A DNA stretch of 64,000 nt from Alcaligenes sp. SORT26 (GTDB taxonomy: Bacteria > Pseudomonadota > Gammaproteobacteria > Burkholderiales > Burkholderiaceae_B): positions 2,480,001 through 2,544,000 of the forward strand of contig NZ_CP070975.1 of assembly GCF_017377875.1 (NCBI RefSeq), read 5' to 3'. Below the pieces are notes generated by a model. It was not told where the DNA came from. It saw only the letters and a list, made by a program, of their open reading frames with translations, and did not search any database. The position numbers and the translations under genes are program-made. Positions 35,148 to 42,740 of the stretch are shown here, one piece after another (position 1 is the stretch's first letter; every line of letters begins with the position of its first letter).

Positions 35148-35654
35148 TCAATGGGGGGCATAGTTTTGTAACTTTTTTTGAAGATGCCTCAAGGCCCGCT
35201 TCATGTATTTTTCCACCGAACTGGGCGTCAAATCCAGCTTCTCGGCAATTTCCTTTTGGGTATAGCCCTCTATTTTGTTCCATAAAAAGACCTGCTGGCA
35301 CTTCAAGGGCAGCTCCTGCAGCGCATCCCGCAAGGCCTGGCTTAATTGCGCCATACGCAAGTCGCTGTCCGGGCCTGCTTGCGCCGGATGCTCGTCCTCG
35401 GGCAGCTCGTGCAAGGACACAAGCTCGTGCCGTGACTGACGGCGAATTTCACTGATCAACTGGTTTTTCGCACTGCGATACAGATACGCTTTTTGATCCA
35501 GTGCCGCCGCATGCTCGCCCCGCAACAGGCCTTCAATTGAGTCCTGCGCCGCATCCTCGGCATCCTGCGGCAGGGAGCTGCGTTTCGCCCACGACCCGAT
35601 CAGCCCGCTGTAATGAGCGAGCCACGTTTTCTTGGGCTTGGGGTGGCGGGACAT
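35148..35654 (-). CDS. ECF sigma factor (FecI-like)
   Basis: A 168-residue FecI-type factor. Region 2 is at ~10-75 (HYSGLIGSWAKRSSLPQDAEDAAQDS; KAYLYRSAKNQLISEIRRQ). Region 4 is at ~105-160 (LRDALQELPLKCQQVFLWNKI; EGYTQKEIAEKLDLTPSSVEKYM). The gene starts 78 bp upstream of fecR. A Fur-box candidate about 42 bp upstream of the ATG suggests iron-repressed transcription, as for FecI/PvdS-type systems. It should direct transcription of the receptor gene once the siderophore signal arrives. Confidence 0.93.
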   Translation of the reverse strand: MSRHPKPKKTWLAHYSGLIGSWAKRSSLPQDAEDAAQDSIEGLLRGEHAAALDQKAYLYRSAKNQLISEIRRQSRHELVSLHELPEDEHPAQAGPDSDLRMAQLSQALRDALQELPLKCQQVFLWNKIEGYTQKEIAEKLDLTPSSVEKYMKRALRHLQKKLQNYAPH

Positions 35655-35695
35655 GGAAAAGGCAGCAGGCAGAGAGCGAATGAATCAGCCATATT

Positions 35696-35714
35696 AACAA
35701 TAATTCTCATTTAG
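35696..35714 (-). promoter_or_regulatory. Fur-box candidate upstream of the fecI-like gene
   Basis: The plus-strand sequence AACAATAATTCTCATTTAG (reverse complement contains AATGAGAATTATTGTT) matches 11 of 19 positions of the Fur consensus and contains the AATTCTCATT core common in beta-proteobacterial Fur sites. It starts 42 bp before the sigma ATG. Confidence 0.6.
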
Positions 35715-35755
35715 ATATAGAAAAGTCCCCGCAATGTGGCGTCCTGTCCCACCCT

Positions 35756-35780
35756 GCAAATTTGCAAGAGGGCTTGCAAC
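35756..35780 (+). promoter_or_regulatory. Overlapping palindromes, probable LysR operator of nitrilase operon 1
   Basis: TGCAAATTTGCA (35756-35767) is a perfect 12-bp palindrome and fits T-N11-A. It overlaps a second perfect dyad, TTGCAAG-AGGG-CTTGCAA (35763-35780). The same core, TTGCAAATTTGCAA, is present at 39239-39252 before the LysR gene. It lies 74-98 bp upstream of the first gene of the operon (35854), where LysR activators usually bind. Confidence 0.6.
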
Positions 35781-35853
35781 ATTGGCGCTTTCCTATCCCG
35801 CCCTCCTTTTTAAGAATGGTGAGTACAAATCCAATCATAAAAAGGAGACAAAC

Positions 35854-36192
35854 ATGGCGGATATCTCTGCCCAGGTTTATGAGGCGCTCTACGCCAAGCC
35901 TCAATTCCAGGATCTGGTACGCAAGCGAAGGGGCGTCGTGCTGAGGTTGTTATTTGTCAGCATGGCCTTCTTTTTTCTGGTCCCTATTCTTTCCAGCCTG
36001 ACCCCCGATCTATTCCGTCTGAAAGTAAGCACATCCACCAATTTCGGGCTTTGGTATCTGATTGCCCAGTATCTGGTGGGCGGTACTGTGGCCTGGCGCT
36101 ATGCCGTCCAGCTCCGTCATCTGGACAAGATGGTTCAGCAGTTAACGCAACAAGAATCCCCGCAGTCCTCCCTACCCTCGGCTGCCCTTTAA
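35854..36192 (+). CDS. DUF485 membrane protein (YjcH-like)
   Basis: A 112-residue protein with two membrane helices (VLRLLFVSMAFFFLVPILSS; LWYLIAQYLVGGTVAWRYAVQ) and the N-terminal signature FQDLVRKRRG of the DUF485 family. The ATG at 35854 is preceded by AAAGGAG; an upstream in-frame ATG at 35734 overlaps the operator and is unlikely. DUF485 proteins are encoded directly before acetate-type sodium:solute symporters and are thought to assist them. The symporter starts 10 bp downstream. Confidence 0.9.
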   Translation: MADISAQVYEALYAKPQFQDLVRKRRGVVLRLLFVSMAFFFLVPILSSLTPDLFRLKVSTSTNFGLWYLIAQYLVGGTVAWRYAVQLRHLDKMVQQLTQQESPQSSLPSAAL

Positions 36193-36202
36193 GGGACTCA
36201 TC

Positions 36203-38050
36203 ATGAAAAAAACAGTATTTGCGACTGCCTTGATGGCGGTCAGCGAAACCGTGCTTGCACAGGAAAGCACCTTGGTTAACGAAGGCAACAGGGTGCTGAC
36301 ATTTTCAGTCTTCGCCTTTCTATTCTTGTTCACGCTGGGTATCACCTTTTTAGCCGCACGCCGTAACTCCACCGCCAGTGATTTCTACACGGCAGGCGGT
36401 GGCATCAGCGCCCGTTTCAATGGGCTGGCGATTGCCGGGGACTATCTCTCGGCAGCGGCTTTTTTAGGGGTTTCCGGGCTGATTGCGCTGTACGGTCTGG
36501 ATGGCATCAGCTATCTGGTGGGCTTTTTTGTGTCCTTTATCCCGGTGCTGATTCTGGTGGCCGAACCCTGCCGTAATCTGGGCCGCTACACGTTGGGCGA
36601 TGTGCTGTCCTATCGCAACAACTTCCGCGCGACCAAGCTGGTGGTGGCCGGTTCCAGCATTCTGGTGGCCTTGTTTTATATGGTTCCGCAGATTGTGGGC
36701 GGGGCCGTCATTATCCGTGCGCTGATCGGCATTCCCTATGAAGTTTCCGTGGGCATCGTTGGTTTGATGATGCTGATTTATGTGCTGTTTGGCGGTATGC
36801 GCGCCACCACGTCCGTGCAGGTCCTGAAGGCCGGGCTGCTGATCTCCTTTTGCTTTGTGCTGGTCATCCTGTCCTGGGCCCCCTACGGCTTTAACGTGGA
36901 AGCCTTCTTTGGCTCGGTGATTTCCAGCCCTGCCATCCAGAACCATGTGATCAATTTCCTGGGCCAATCCTCGCTGGGCGTGGCTGAAGCCGGGCAGCGC
37001 TTTCTGGAGCCGGGCCTGTACCTGAAAAACCCGATTGAACAAGTTTCACTGGGCATGGCCTTGGTGCTGGGAACGGCGGCCATGCCCCATATCCTGATGC
37101 GCTTTTTTACCGTGCCCAATGCCAAGGCCGCACGCAAATCCGCGCTGTATGCCATGTTCGCCATCGGCCTATGCCATCTGTTCATTGTCGTGATCGGGTT
37201 CTCTGCTGCGCTCAATGTCAGCCCCAGCGCCATTCTGGGTCTGGATAAAGGCGGCAATCTGGCCGCACCCATGTTGGCGCAACTGCTGGGGGGTGGCCCG
37301 GAAAGCATGATGGGCAACTTCATGCTGGCTGTTGTTGCCGCCGTGTCCTTTGCGACGATTGTGGCGGTGGTAGCCGGATTGACCCTGGCCGCCGCGTCCT
37401 CGCTGGCCCATGACGTGTATATCGGTGCGATTCGCAATGGTTCAGGCACCGAGCGTGAGCAGGTCATTGCCGCCCGTATCGCCACGCTGCTGATGGCCGT
37501 CATCTCCATCATTGCCGGTATTGCTGCCAAGGGGCAGAACGTGGCGCATCTGGTCGGTCTGGGCTATGCCGTTGCGGCCTCTGCCAACCTGCCCGCCCTG
37601 GTCTGCACCCTGTACTGGAAACGCTGCAATACCGCTGGTGTGGTGGCGGGCGTGGTGGGTGGAACGCTGCTATCCATCGGGCTGGTTCTGGTGTCACCCA
37701 ATATGACGTATCCCCTGCTGCAAAAAGAGGCGGCACTGGCTACTGTCACCACCGTGAATCAAAAGCTGAGTGCAGCAAGCGACCCCGCTGCGCGCGAAAA
37801 GCTGCTTTCAGACCGCGCTACGGCCCAGGCCACAGCAGATGCCATCCCTGCCAACGCAAGCAGCGTAGTGGGCCTGTCCAAGCCCCTGATCAGCCTGCGC
37901 AACCCCGGAATTATCTCCATCCCCCTGGGCTTCTTACTGGTGATTCTGTTCTCGCTGTTTACACGCAGCGCCTTGTCCGAATCCAAGTGGGTAGAGATGT
38001 CCGTTCGCCGGGAAACCGGATTAGGTGTGGCCAAGGCCACGGTTCACTAA
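36203..38050 (+). CDS. Sodium:solute symporter (ActP-like)
   Basis: A 615-residue permease with about 13 hydrophobic segments. Family hallmarks are SDFYTAGGGISARFNGLAIAGDYLSAAAFLG near residues 57-88, given here in two parts as SDFYTAGGGISARFNG and LAIAGDYLSAAAFLG, plus MPHILMRFFTVPNAKAARKS and AHDVYIGAIRNG. The first residues (TVFATALMAVSETVLAQES) resemble the cleaved leader seen in ActP. A soluble insertion at ~515-555 (TVNQKLSAASDPAAREKLLSD in part) separates the last helices, as in other acetate permeases. ActP-type carriers move short monocarboxylates with Na+ or H+. Lying between a DUF485 gene and a nitrilase, the likely cargo is the nitrile or its carboxylate product. That assignment is inference. 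Confidence 0.9.
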   Translation: MKKTVFATALMAVSETVLAQESTLVNEGNRVLTFSVFAFLFLFTLGITFLAARRNSTASDFYTAGGGISARFNGLAIAGDYLSAAAFLGVSGLIALYGLDGISYLVGFFVSFIPVLILVAEPCRNLGRYTLGDVLSYRNNFRATKLVVAGSSILVALFYMVPQIVGGAVIIRALIGIPYEVSVGIVGLMMLIYVLFGGMRATTSVQVLKAGLLISFCFVLVILSWAPYGFNVEAFFGSVISSPAIQNHVINFLGQSSLGVAEAGQRFLEPGLYLKNPIEQVSLGMALVLGTAAMPHILMRFFTVPNAKAARKSALYAMFAIGLCHLFIVVIGFSAALNVSPSAILGLDKGGNLAAPMLAQLLGGGPESMMGNFMLAVVAAVSFATIVAVVAGLTLAAASSLAHDVYIGAIRNGSGTEREQVIAARIATLLMAVISIIAGIAAKGQNVAHLVGLGYAVAASANLPALVCTLYWKRCNTAGVVAGVVGGTLLSIGLVLVSPNMTYPLLQKEAALATVTTVNQKLSAASDPAAREKLLSDRATAQATADAIPANASSVVGLSKPLISLRNPGIISIPLGFLLVILFSLFTRSALSESKWVEMSVRRETGLGVAKATVH

Positions 38051-38069
38051 ACGTAGAGAGAAACACACC

Positions 38070-39122
38070 ATGTCACTTCCAATCACCCAAGTTGCCGCCG
38101 CGCACATTGCCTCTGTTTACATGGATGCCGCCGGTTCCGTGCGCAAGGCCATTGCCATCATTGACGAGGCGGCCCGTCATGGGGCGGAGCTGGTCACTTT
38201 CCCCGAGGCCTTTATCCCCGGCTTCCCTGTCTGGGCGGCTTTGTGGGCCCCTATCTACAACCACGAGTGGTTCAAGAAAATGGCGGCCAACAGCATCCAT
38301 ATTGATGGCCCGGAAATCGCCCAGATCCGCGCTGCTGCCAAGCGCAACAGCATCTTTGTGTCCCTGGGATTCAGCGAAAGTACCGAGGCGAGCGTAGGCT
38401 GCATCTGGAACTCCAATGTGATCATTGGCGATGATGGCTCCATCCTGAATCACCACCGCAAACTGGTACCCACTTTCTACGAAAAAATGGTCTGGGCACC
38501 GGGTGATGGTCACGGCCTGCGCGTATGCCAAACCCGTATTGGCCGTATCGGCGCCCTGATCTGCGGCGAAAACACCAACCCGCTGGCACGCTACTCGCTG
38601 GCGGCTCAGGGAGAGCAGATTCATATCTCGGCCTGGCCCGCCATCTGGCCTACACGTATGCCCAAATCCGGCCAGAATTTTGACAATGTGGCGGCCAACA
38701 AAATACGGGCAGGCGGTCACTCTTTCGAGTCCAAGGTTTTCGGTATTTTGAATGCAGGTTTCATGGACAAGGCCATGCTGGACGCCCTGACCGAAGGCGG
38801 CGATGCCCAGGCACGGGAAGTACTGGAAAACACCCCGCGTGCAGCCACCCAGTTTCTGGACCCCACCGGCGCATCCGTAGGCGACTTTCTGCAAAATGAA
38901 GAAGGCATTGCCTATGCCACTTTTGATCTGAATGCCTGCGTGGAACCCAAGCAATTCCACGACATTGTGGGCTACTACAACCGCTTTGATGTATTTGATC
39001 TTTCCATTGACCGCCGCCGCATCACCCCCGCCACATTCCGGGGCGGCAACGCCACCCAGTCACGTAGCAGTGAGCCCATGCAGGACAGTCAGCCAGCCCG
39101 TTCGGAAACGATGGAAGAATAA
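38070..39122 (+). CDS. Nitrilase (carbon-nitrogen hydrolase superfamily branch 1), module 1
   Basis: A 350-residue enzyme. The catalytic triad is visible: Glu46 in TFPEAFIPGFP, Lys131 in HHRKLVPT, and Cys165 in LICGENTNPLARY. The conserved second Glu lies in the GEN after the Cys. The length and the long region after the Cys (AWPAIWPTRMPKSGQNF; YNRFDVF) fit true nitrilases, which convert R-CN to R-COOH and ammonia and form spiral oligomers. The last ~35 residues are polar and probably disordered. The substrate class is not clear; aliphatic or arylaceto-nitriles are both known for Alcaligenes enzymes. It is 19 bp after the symporter gene and ahead of a LysR regulator. Confidence 0.92.
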   Translation: MSLPITQVAAAHIASVYMDAAGSVRKAIAIIDEAARHGAELVTFPEAFIPGFPVWAALWAPIYNHEWFKKMAANSIHIDGPEIAQIRAAAKRNSIFVSLGFSESTEASVGCIWNSNVIIGDDGSILNHHRKLVPTFYEKMVWAPGDGHGLRVCQTRIGRIGALICGENTNPLARYSLAAQGEQIHISAWPAIWPTRMPKSGQNFDNVAANKIRAGGHSFESKVFGILNAGFMDKAMLDALTEGGDAQAREVLENTPRAATQFLDPTGASVGDFLQNEEGIAYATFDLNACVEPKQFHDIVGYYNRFDVFDLSIDRRRITPATFRGGNATQSRSSEPMQDSQPARSETMEE

Positions 39123-39154
39123 AGCCATCGTCTGACACCTCCTGCAAGCAGTAA

Positions 39155-39208
39155 CTGCCCTGTACTTCCGTTGCCTCGGGGGGACAGGGCAGCCCCTATT
39201 TCTTTTTC
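39155..39208 (+). terminator. Probable terminator after nitrilase 1
   Basis: CTGCCCTGT (39155-39163) pairs with ACAGGGCAG (39184-39192). Inside the loop, CCG and CGG allow a short extra stem. A T-rich run (TATTTCTTTTT) follows. It is 33 bp after the nitrilase stop. Confidence 0.6.
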
Positions 39209-39238
39209 CGAATGAGCCAGTCAGCAGCACAAGGCGTA

Positions 39239-39252
39239 TTGCAAATTTGCAA
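39239..39252 (+). promoter_or_regulatory. Perfect 14-bp palindrome, probable LysR autoregulatory operator
   Basis: TTGCAAATTTGCAA is fully symmetric and repeats the core found before the DUF485-symporter-nitrilase operon. It lies 116-129 bp upstream of the LysR ATG at 39368; another half-site TTGCAA is at 39338-39343. Confidence 0.6.
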
Positions 39253-39367
39253 CTCCCTGAAAGCATGATCTATCCAGTGATCGCTCGCAGTAGACTTAAA
39301 AATACGCACGGGTTTGAACACGAATCCTGAACCCGTCTTGCAAATATTCTTGTACCGGGTTGCGGCC

Positions 39368-40270
39368 ATGTCCCCTATAGCTCCCAATTGGCACGATTTA
39401 AAGATTTTCCTGGAGGTGGCGCGCTGCGGCACCTTGGGTGCGGCCGCCCGCCGTCTGAAGGTGGACCCATCCACCCTGAGCCGTCACATAAGCCGCCTGG
39501 AAGAAACCATTAACGCGCCTATCTTCGAGCGCAACAACCAGGGTCTGCACCTGACGGCAGGCGGGCAAGGCCTGCTGGAATATGTAGAGTCCATGGAAGC
39601 CAGTGCCATCGCCCTGGCCGAGCAATTGGGGGATCGCCCCAAAGAGCCCTCCGGCACGGTGCGGGTCGGCTCCATGGAAGGGATCGCCTCCCTGTATCTG
39701 GCCGCAGAGTTTCAGGGCTTTTCTGCACTACACCCCAAGATTGCGATTGAATTGGTCACCACCACCCAGCAAATGCACGTCAACCGGCGCGAAGCAGATG
39801 TGTTCCTGAGCTTCTTTCCCATGGCGGGCAAATCCATTGATGTGGTCCCCTTGGGCTCCTTTCCGCTGCATCTGTACGCCGCCCCCGAGTACCTGGCCCG
39901 CCACGGCCACCCCTGCGATCTGGACGACCTGCTGGACCACCAGTTTGCCTCCTATGTGGACGACCTGATCCAACTGGACACCGTGCGCTGGCTAAACGAA
40001 ATCATCAGCCGACCCAAGCTGGCTTTTCAGTCCTCCAGCATGATTGCCCAGATGTTTGCCGCCGCAGCCGGTGCGGGCATCGTCATGCTGCCCTCTTTTG
40101 CCAAGCCGGAGCGACTGGGCATGCTCAAACTGCTGGATGAGCAGGTCAAGGTACGCCGCACAATCTGGATGACAGTGCATCGGGACTTGCAGTACCTGCC
40201 ACGTATCAAGGCCGTAACGCGTTTTCTGGAAAAAACGATTAACAGGGACTACCCCTGTCAGACCGAGTAG
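39368..40270 (+). CDS. LysR-family regulator of nitrilase module 1
   Basis: A 300-residue protein from the ATG at 39368; a TTG at 39314 is less likely. The winged helix-turn-helix is at residues 6-65 (WHDLKIFLEVARCGTLGAAARRL; DPSTLSRHISRLEETI; FERNNQGLHLT). The effector-binding domain follows at ~90-290 (GTVRVGSMEGIASLYLA; MIAQMFAAAAGAGIVMLP). It is transcribed in the same direction as the nitrilase operon rather than divergently. Shared palindromes before the operon and before this gene suggest control of both. Effector unknown. Confidence 0.9.
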   Translation: MSPIAPNWHDLKIFLEVARCGTLGAAARRLKVDPSTLSRHISRLEETINAPIFERNNQGLHLTAGGQGLLEYVESMEASAIALAEQLGDRPKEPSGTVRVGSMEGIASLYLAAEFQGFSALHPKIAIELVTTTQQMHVNRREADVFLSFFPMAGKSIDVVPLGSFPLHLYAAPEYLARHGHPCDLDDLLDHQFASYVDDLIQLDTVRWLNEIISRPKLAFQSSSMIAQMFAAAAGAGIVMLPSFAKPERLGMLKLLDEQVKVRRTIWMTVHRDLQYLPRIKAVTRFLEKTINRDYPCQTE

Positions 40271-40408
40271 ACGCCTGCGCTGCCACCCTTCGCGGCGCAC
40301 CTCAAGGGCGCACTTTACTGACAAAGAGAAACGTCTCTTAACTGCATGGCGCGTCGGCAATGCTAGGCTGGTCTAACTCCCTGTTTACCCAGCAAAGGAA
40401 TCAGCCTT

Positions 40409-40957
40409 ATGCGTTTTTCCACCCTCAAAGCACGATGCGCAATGGCCCTGGCCACCGTAGGCGCTACTTTTGCTTTATCCGCCCCCTCGCTGGCGGACGT
40501 GATCATCCCCATGAATATGGCCACCGAAAACGGTGCTGGCGAGCAAATCGGCCAGGTTAGCGTCCGTCAGACAGAGCACGGTCTGGTTTTCACGCCAGAC
40601 TTGAAGAACCTTAAACCCGGTGTGCATGGTTTCCATGTGCATGAAAACCCAAGCTGCGCCCCCAGCGAAAAAGACGGCAAAGTCACCCCAGCCGGAGCAG
40701 CAGGCGGCCACCTGGACCCTGAAAAAACCGGCAAGCACGGTTTCCCCTGGGGCAATGGCCACTTGGGCGACCTGCCCGCCTTGTATGTTCAGGCTGACGG
40801 CACAGCCAGCACGCCCGTCCTGGCCCCACGCCTGAAGTCTCTGGATCAGATCAAGGGCCACTCCCTGATGATCCACGAAGGCGGTGACAATCACTCCGAC
40901 CACCCCGCGCCATTAGGCGGCGGTGCCGGGCGTTTTGCTTGCGGAGTGATCAAATAA
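40409..40957 (+). CDS. sodC: Periplasmic Cu/Zn superoxide dismutase
   Basis: A 182-residue protein with a signal peptide ending SLA near residue 29. Copper and zinc ligands are seen in [38 protein letters not shown] and [13 protein letters not shown]. The Cys of NPSC pairs with the Cys of GRFACGVI for the subgroup disulfide. The final [10 protein letters not shown] is the family signature. It converts superoxide to oxygen and peroxide in the periplasm. It has its own promoter region after the LysR gene. Confidence 0.96.
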   Translation: MRFSTLKARCAMALATVGATFALSAPSLADVIIPMNMATENGAGEQIGQVSVRQTEHGLVFTPDLKNLKPGVHGFHVHENPSCAPSEKDGKVTPAGAAGGHLDPEKTGKHGFPWGNGHLGDLPALYVQADGTASTPVLAPRLKSLDQIKGHSLMIHEGGDNHSDHPAPLGGGAGRFACGVIK

Positions 40958-40993
40958 GCGCCTTCATCCCTCTCACTTTTCCAAGGAGATACC

Positions 40994-41533
40994 ATGAACG
41001 AAACGATTGAATCTTCCTTTGAACAACTGCAAGAGATGATCAAGGACATTCGCTTTGCGATGTTCGTCACCCACGCGGAAGGGGGCCAGCTTCATGCCTG
41101 GCCCATGACCACGCAACAAGCCAAGATGGGCTCGGAGCATGAGGTCCATGAGCACGACAAGCTCTGGTTCTTCATGGCCAGGTCCAGCAAGGTGGTCCAC
41201 AATCTGGTGGCCAATCCACATGTAAACATCAGCTACGCCGAGCCCAGAACTGACACCTATGTCTCGGTCTCGGGCATGGCCAGCGTCGTGGACTCCATGA
41301 ATCAAAAGGAGCGCTTCTGGAACACGCTGGTCGAGGCCTGGTATGAAGAAGGCATCACCGATCCGGATGTTGCATTGATCTGCGTACAGATAGACAGTGC
41401 CGAGTACTGGAGCGTGCGCGAAGGCAAGCTGGCTCAGGCAGGCAAGATGCTGAAAGCAACCCTGATGGGCGAGCGCCTGACCGAAATAGGTGAGCACGGC
41501 AAAATCACGCCTGCTACCAAACCAGGTCGCTAA
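40994..41533 (+). CDS. Pyridoxamine 5'-phosphate oxidase-like flavin-binding stress protein
   Basis: A 179-residue protein with a split-barrel FMN-binding fold (IRFAMFVTHAEGGQLHAWPM; LWFFMARSSKVVHNLVANPHVNISYA; YVSVSGMASVVDS). It matches the 'general stress protein 26' subgroup, which binds a flavin and affects stress survival without a proven reaction. AAGGAG precedes the ATG. It follows sodC by 36 bp, so a joint stress transcript is plausible, and a terminator follows. Confidence 0.85.
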   Translation: MNETIESSFEQLQEMIKDIRFAMFVTHAEGGQLHAWPMTTQQAKMGSEHEVHEHDKLWFFMARSSKVVHNLVANPHVNISYAEPRTDTYVSVSGMASVVDSMNQKERFWNTLVEAWYEEGITDPDVALICVQIDSAEYWSVREGKLAQAGKMLKATLMGERLTEIGEHGKITPATKPGR

Positions 41534-41563
41534 ACGTCGCCTCCCTGCGGCATCAAACCAGAC

Positions 41564-41586
41564 GCCCGGCCTTGCGCCGGGCTTTT
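41564..41586 (+). terminator. Rho-independent terminator
   Basis: GCCCGGC (41564-41570), loop CTTGC, GCCGGGC (41576-41582), then TTTT. It follows the sodC-stress protein pair. Confidence 0.85.
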
Positions 41587-41620
41587 GCTGGCACGCTTGC
41601 AGGCGAAGGTGCGACCTTGG

Positions 41621-42661
41621 TCAACGCCCCTCCAGCCAACGGGCAATACGTGTGTACAAAGGTCCGGTCAGCACCAGTACACACACCATGCGCGCCACCT
41701 GAAAGGAGGTCACCATGGGTGCGCCTAACTGCAAGACCTTGGCGGTAATGGCCATCTCTGCAATACCACCGGGGCTGACACCGAGTACCAGCGTGGGGTA
41801 AGCAATATCAGACAGCCGATACAAGCCGTAAGCAAAACCAAATGCCAGGGCCAGATTAATCAAGTTGCTGACGGCGGCGACGCCTAGATAACGAGGTGCC
41901 CGACGGAAAAAATCAGGGCCGAACTTGTCTCCCAACGCCCAGCCAATACACAACTGCCCCAAGTTGGAAATTTCTACCGGCAAGCCCGACAAAATAATGT
42001 CGTTATAGGTCAGGATAGCCACCACCAGCAAAGGCCCTAACACCCAGGGATTGGGCAGGCGCAACACCTGGAAGACAAACCCCGCGGCACTACTCAAGAA
42101 CACCAACAGAGCCAGACCGGGCAGGTGCAAAAAATCGGGCCTGACCACAGCTCCAGCCTGCTCTCCTGAAAAGCCCAAAGCCTCGAAGGCGAAGGGAATA
42201 ATGACCACCACCATCAGCACCCGCAAGCCATGGGCAGAGGCGACAAGATCCGGGCGTGCGCCGTAGCGTTCGGCCAGCCCTGTCATTTCGCTAGCACCAC
42301 CGACCGCGCTGGCAAACCAGGCCGTACGCAAGTCAGTACCGGCAAAGCGGGTCAGCATGAAAGTGCCGATACAGCACAAGACCAGCGCAAACACCATGCC
42401 CATCACAATAAACACGGCATTGCTGCCAATCAGGTGCACCATGGCAGGGGTGAAATACAGTCCCAGAGACGCCCCAATAACCCATTGCCCCGCATTACGT
42501 GCCAGCGGCATGCAGGCACCCGGGCTGCCGGCCATTTTTGTCGCTGCCGTCAATATCAACGCGCCCAGCATCCAGGGCAAAGGCATGTTCAGCCAACTGG
42601 CCACCCATGCGCCGGCCAAGGCTACCCCAAAACCCAAAGCAATCCGAAACCAGTTAGCCAT
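41621..42661 (-). CDS. AbrB-family membrane protein (AbrB/AmoA-like duplicated domain)
   Basis: A 346-residue, very hydrophobic protein with about ten helices in two repeats. Each repeat has the family motif: LNMPLPWMLGALILTA in the first half and LRLPNPWVLGPLLVVA in the second. These proteins are often mislabelled 'ammonia monooxygenase' or transcriptional regulators; they are membrane proteins, probably transporters of unknown substrate. The ATG at 42661 is chosen because the upstream extension covers the tctA terminator. It lies just behind the tctCBA operon on the same strand. Confidence 0.85.
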   Translation of the reverse strand: MANWFRIALGFGVALAGAWVASWLNMPLPWMLGALILTAATKMAGSPGACMPLARNAGQWVIGASLGLYFTPAMVHLIGSNAVFIVMGMVFALVLCCIGTFMLTRFAGTDLRTAWFASAVGGASEMTGLAERYGARPDLVASAHGLRVLMVVVIIPFAFEALGFSGEQAGAVVRPDFLHLPGLALLVFLSSAAGFVFQVLRLPNPWVLGPLLVVAILTYNDIILSGLPVEISNLGQLCIGWALGDKFGPDFFRRAPRYLGVAAVSNLINLALAFGFAYGLYRLSDIAYPTLVLGVSPGGIAEMAITAKVLQLGAPMVTSFQVARMVCVLVLTGPLYTRIARWLEGR

Positions 42662-42707
42662 AGCAAAAACAACAAGGCCAGGCAGCAGCCTGGCGCTTTC
42701 TCCCGAT

Positions 42708-42732
42708 AAAAGCCCCGCCAATAAAGCGGGGC
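42708..42732 (-). terminator. Terminator of the tctCBA operon
   Basis: On the minus strand GCGGGGC and GCCCCGC arms (42712-42718 and 42726-42732) with a 7-base loop are followed by TTTTA. It starts 8 bp beyond the tctA stop. Confidence 0.8.
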
Positions 42733-42740
42733 ATTCTTAT

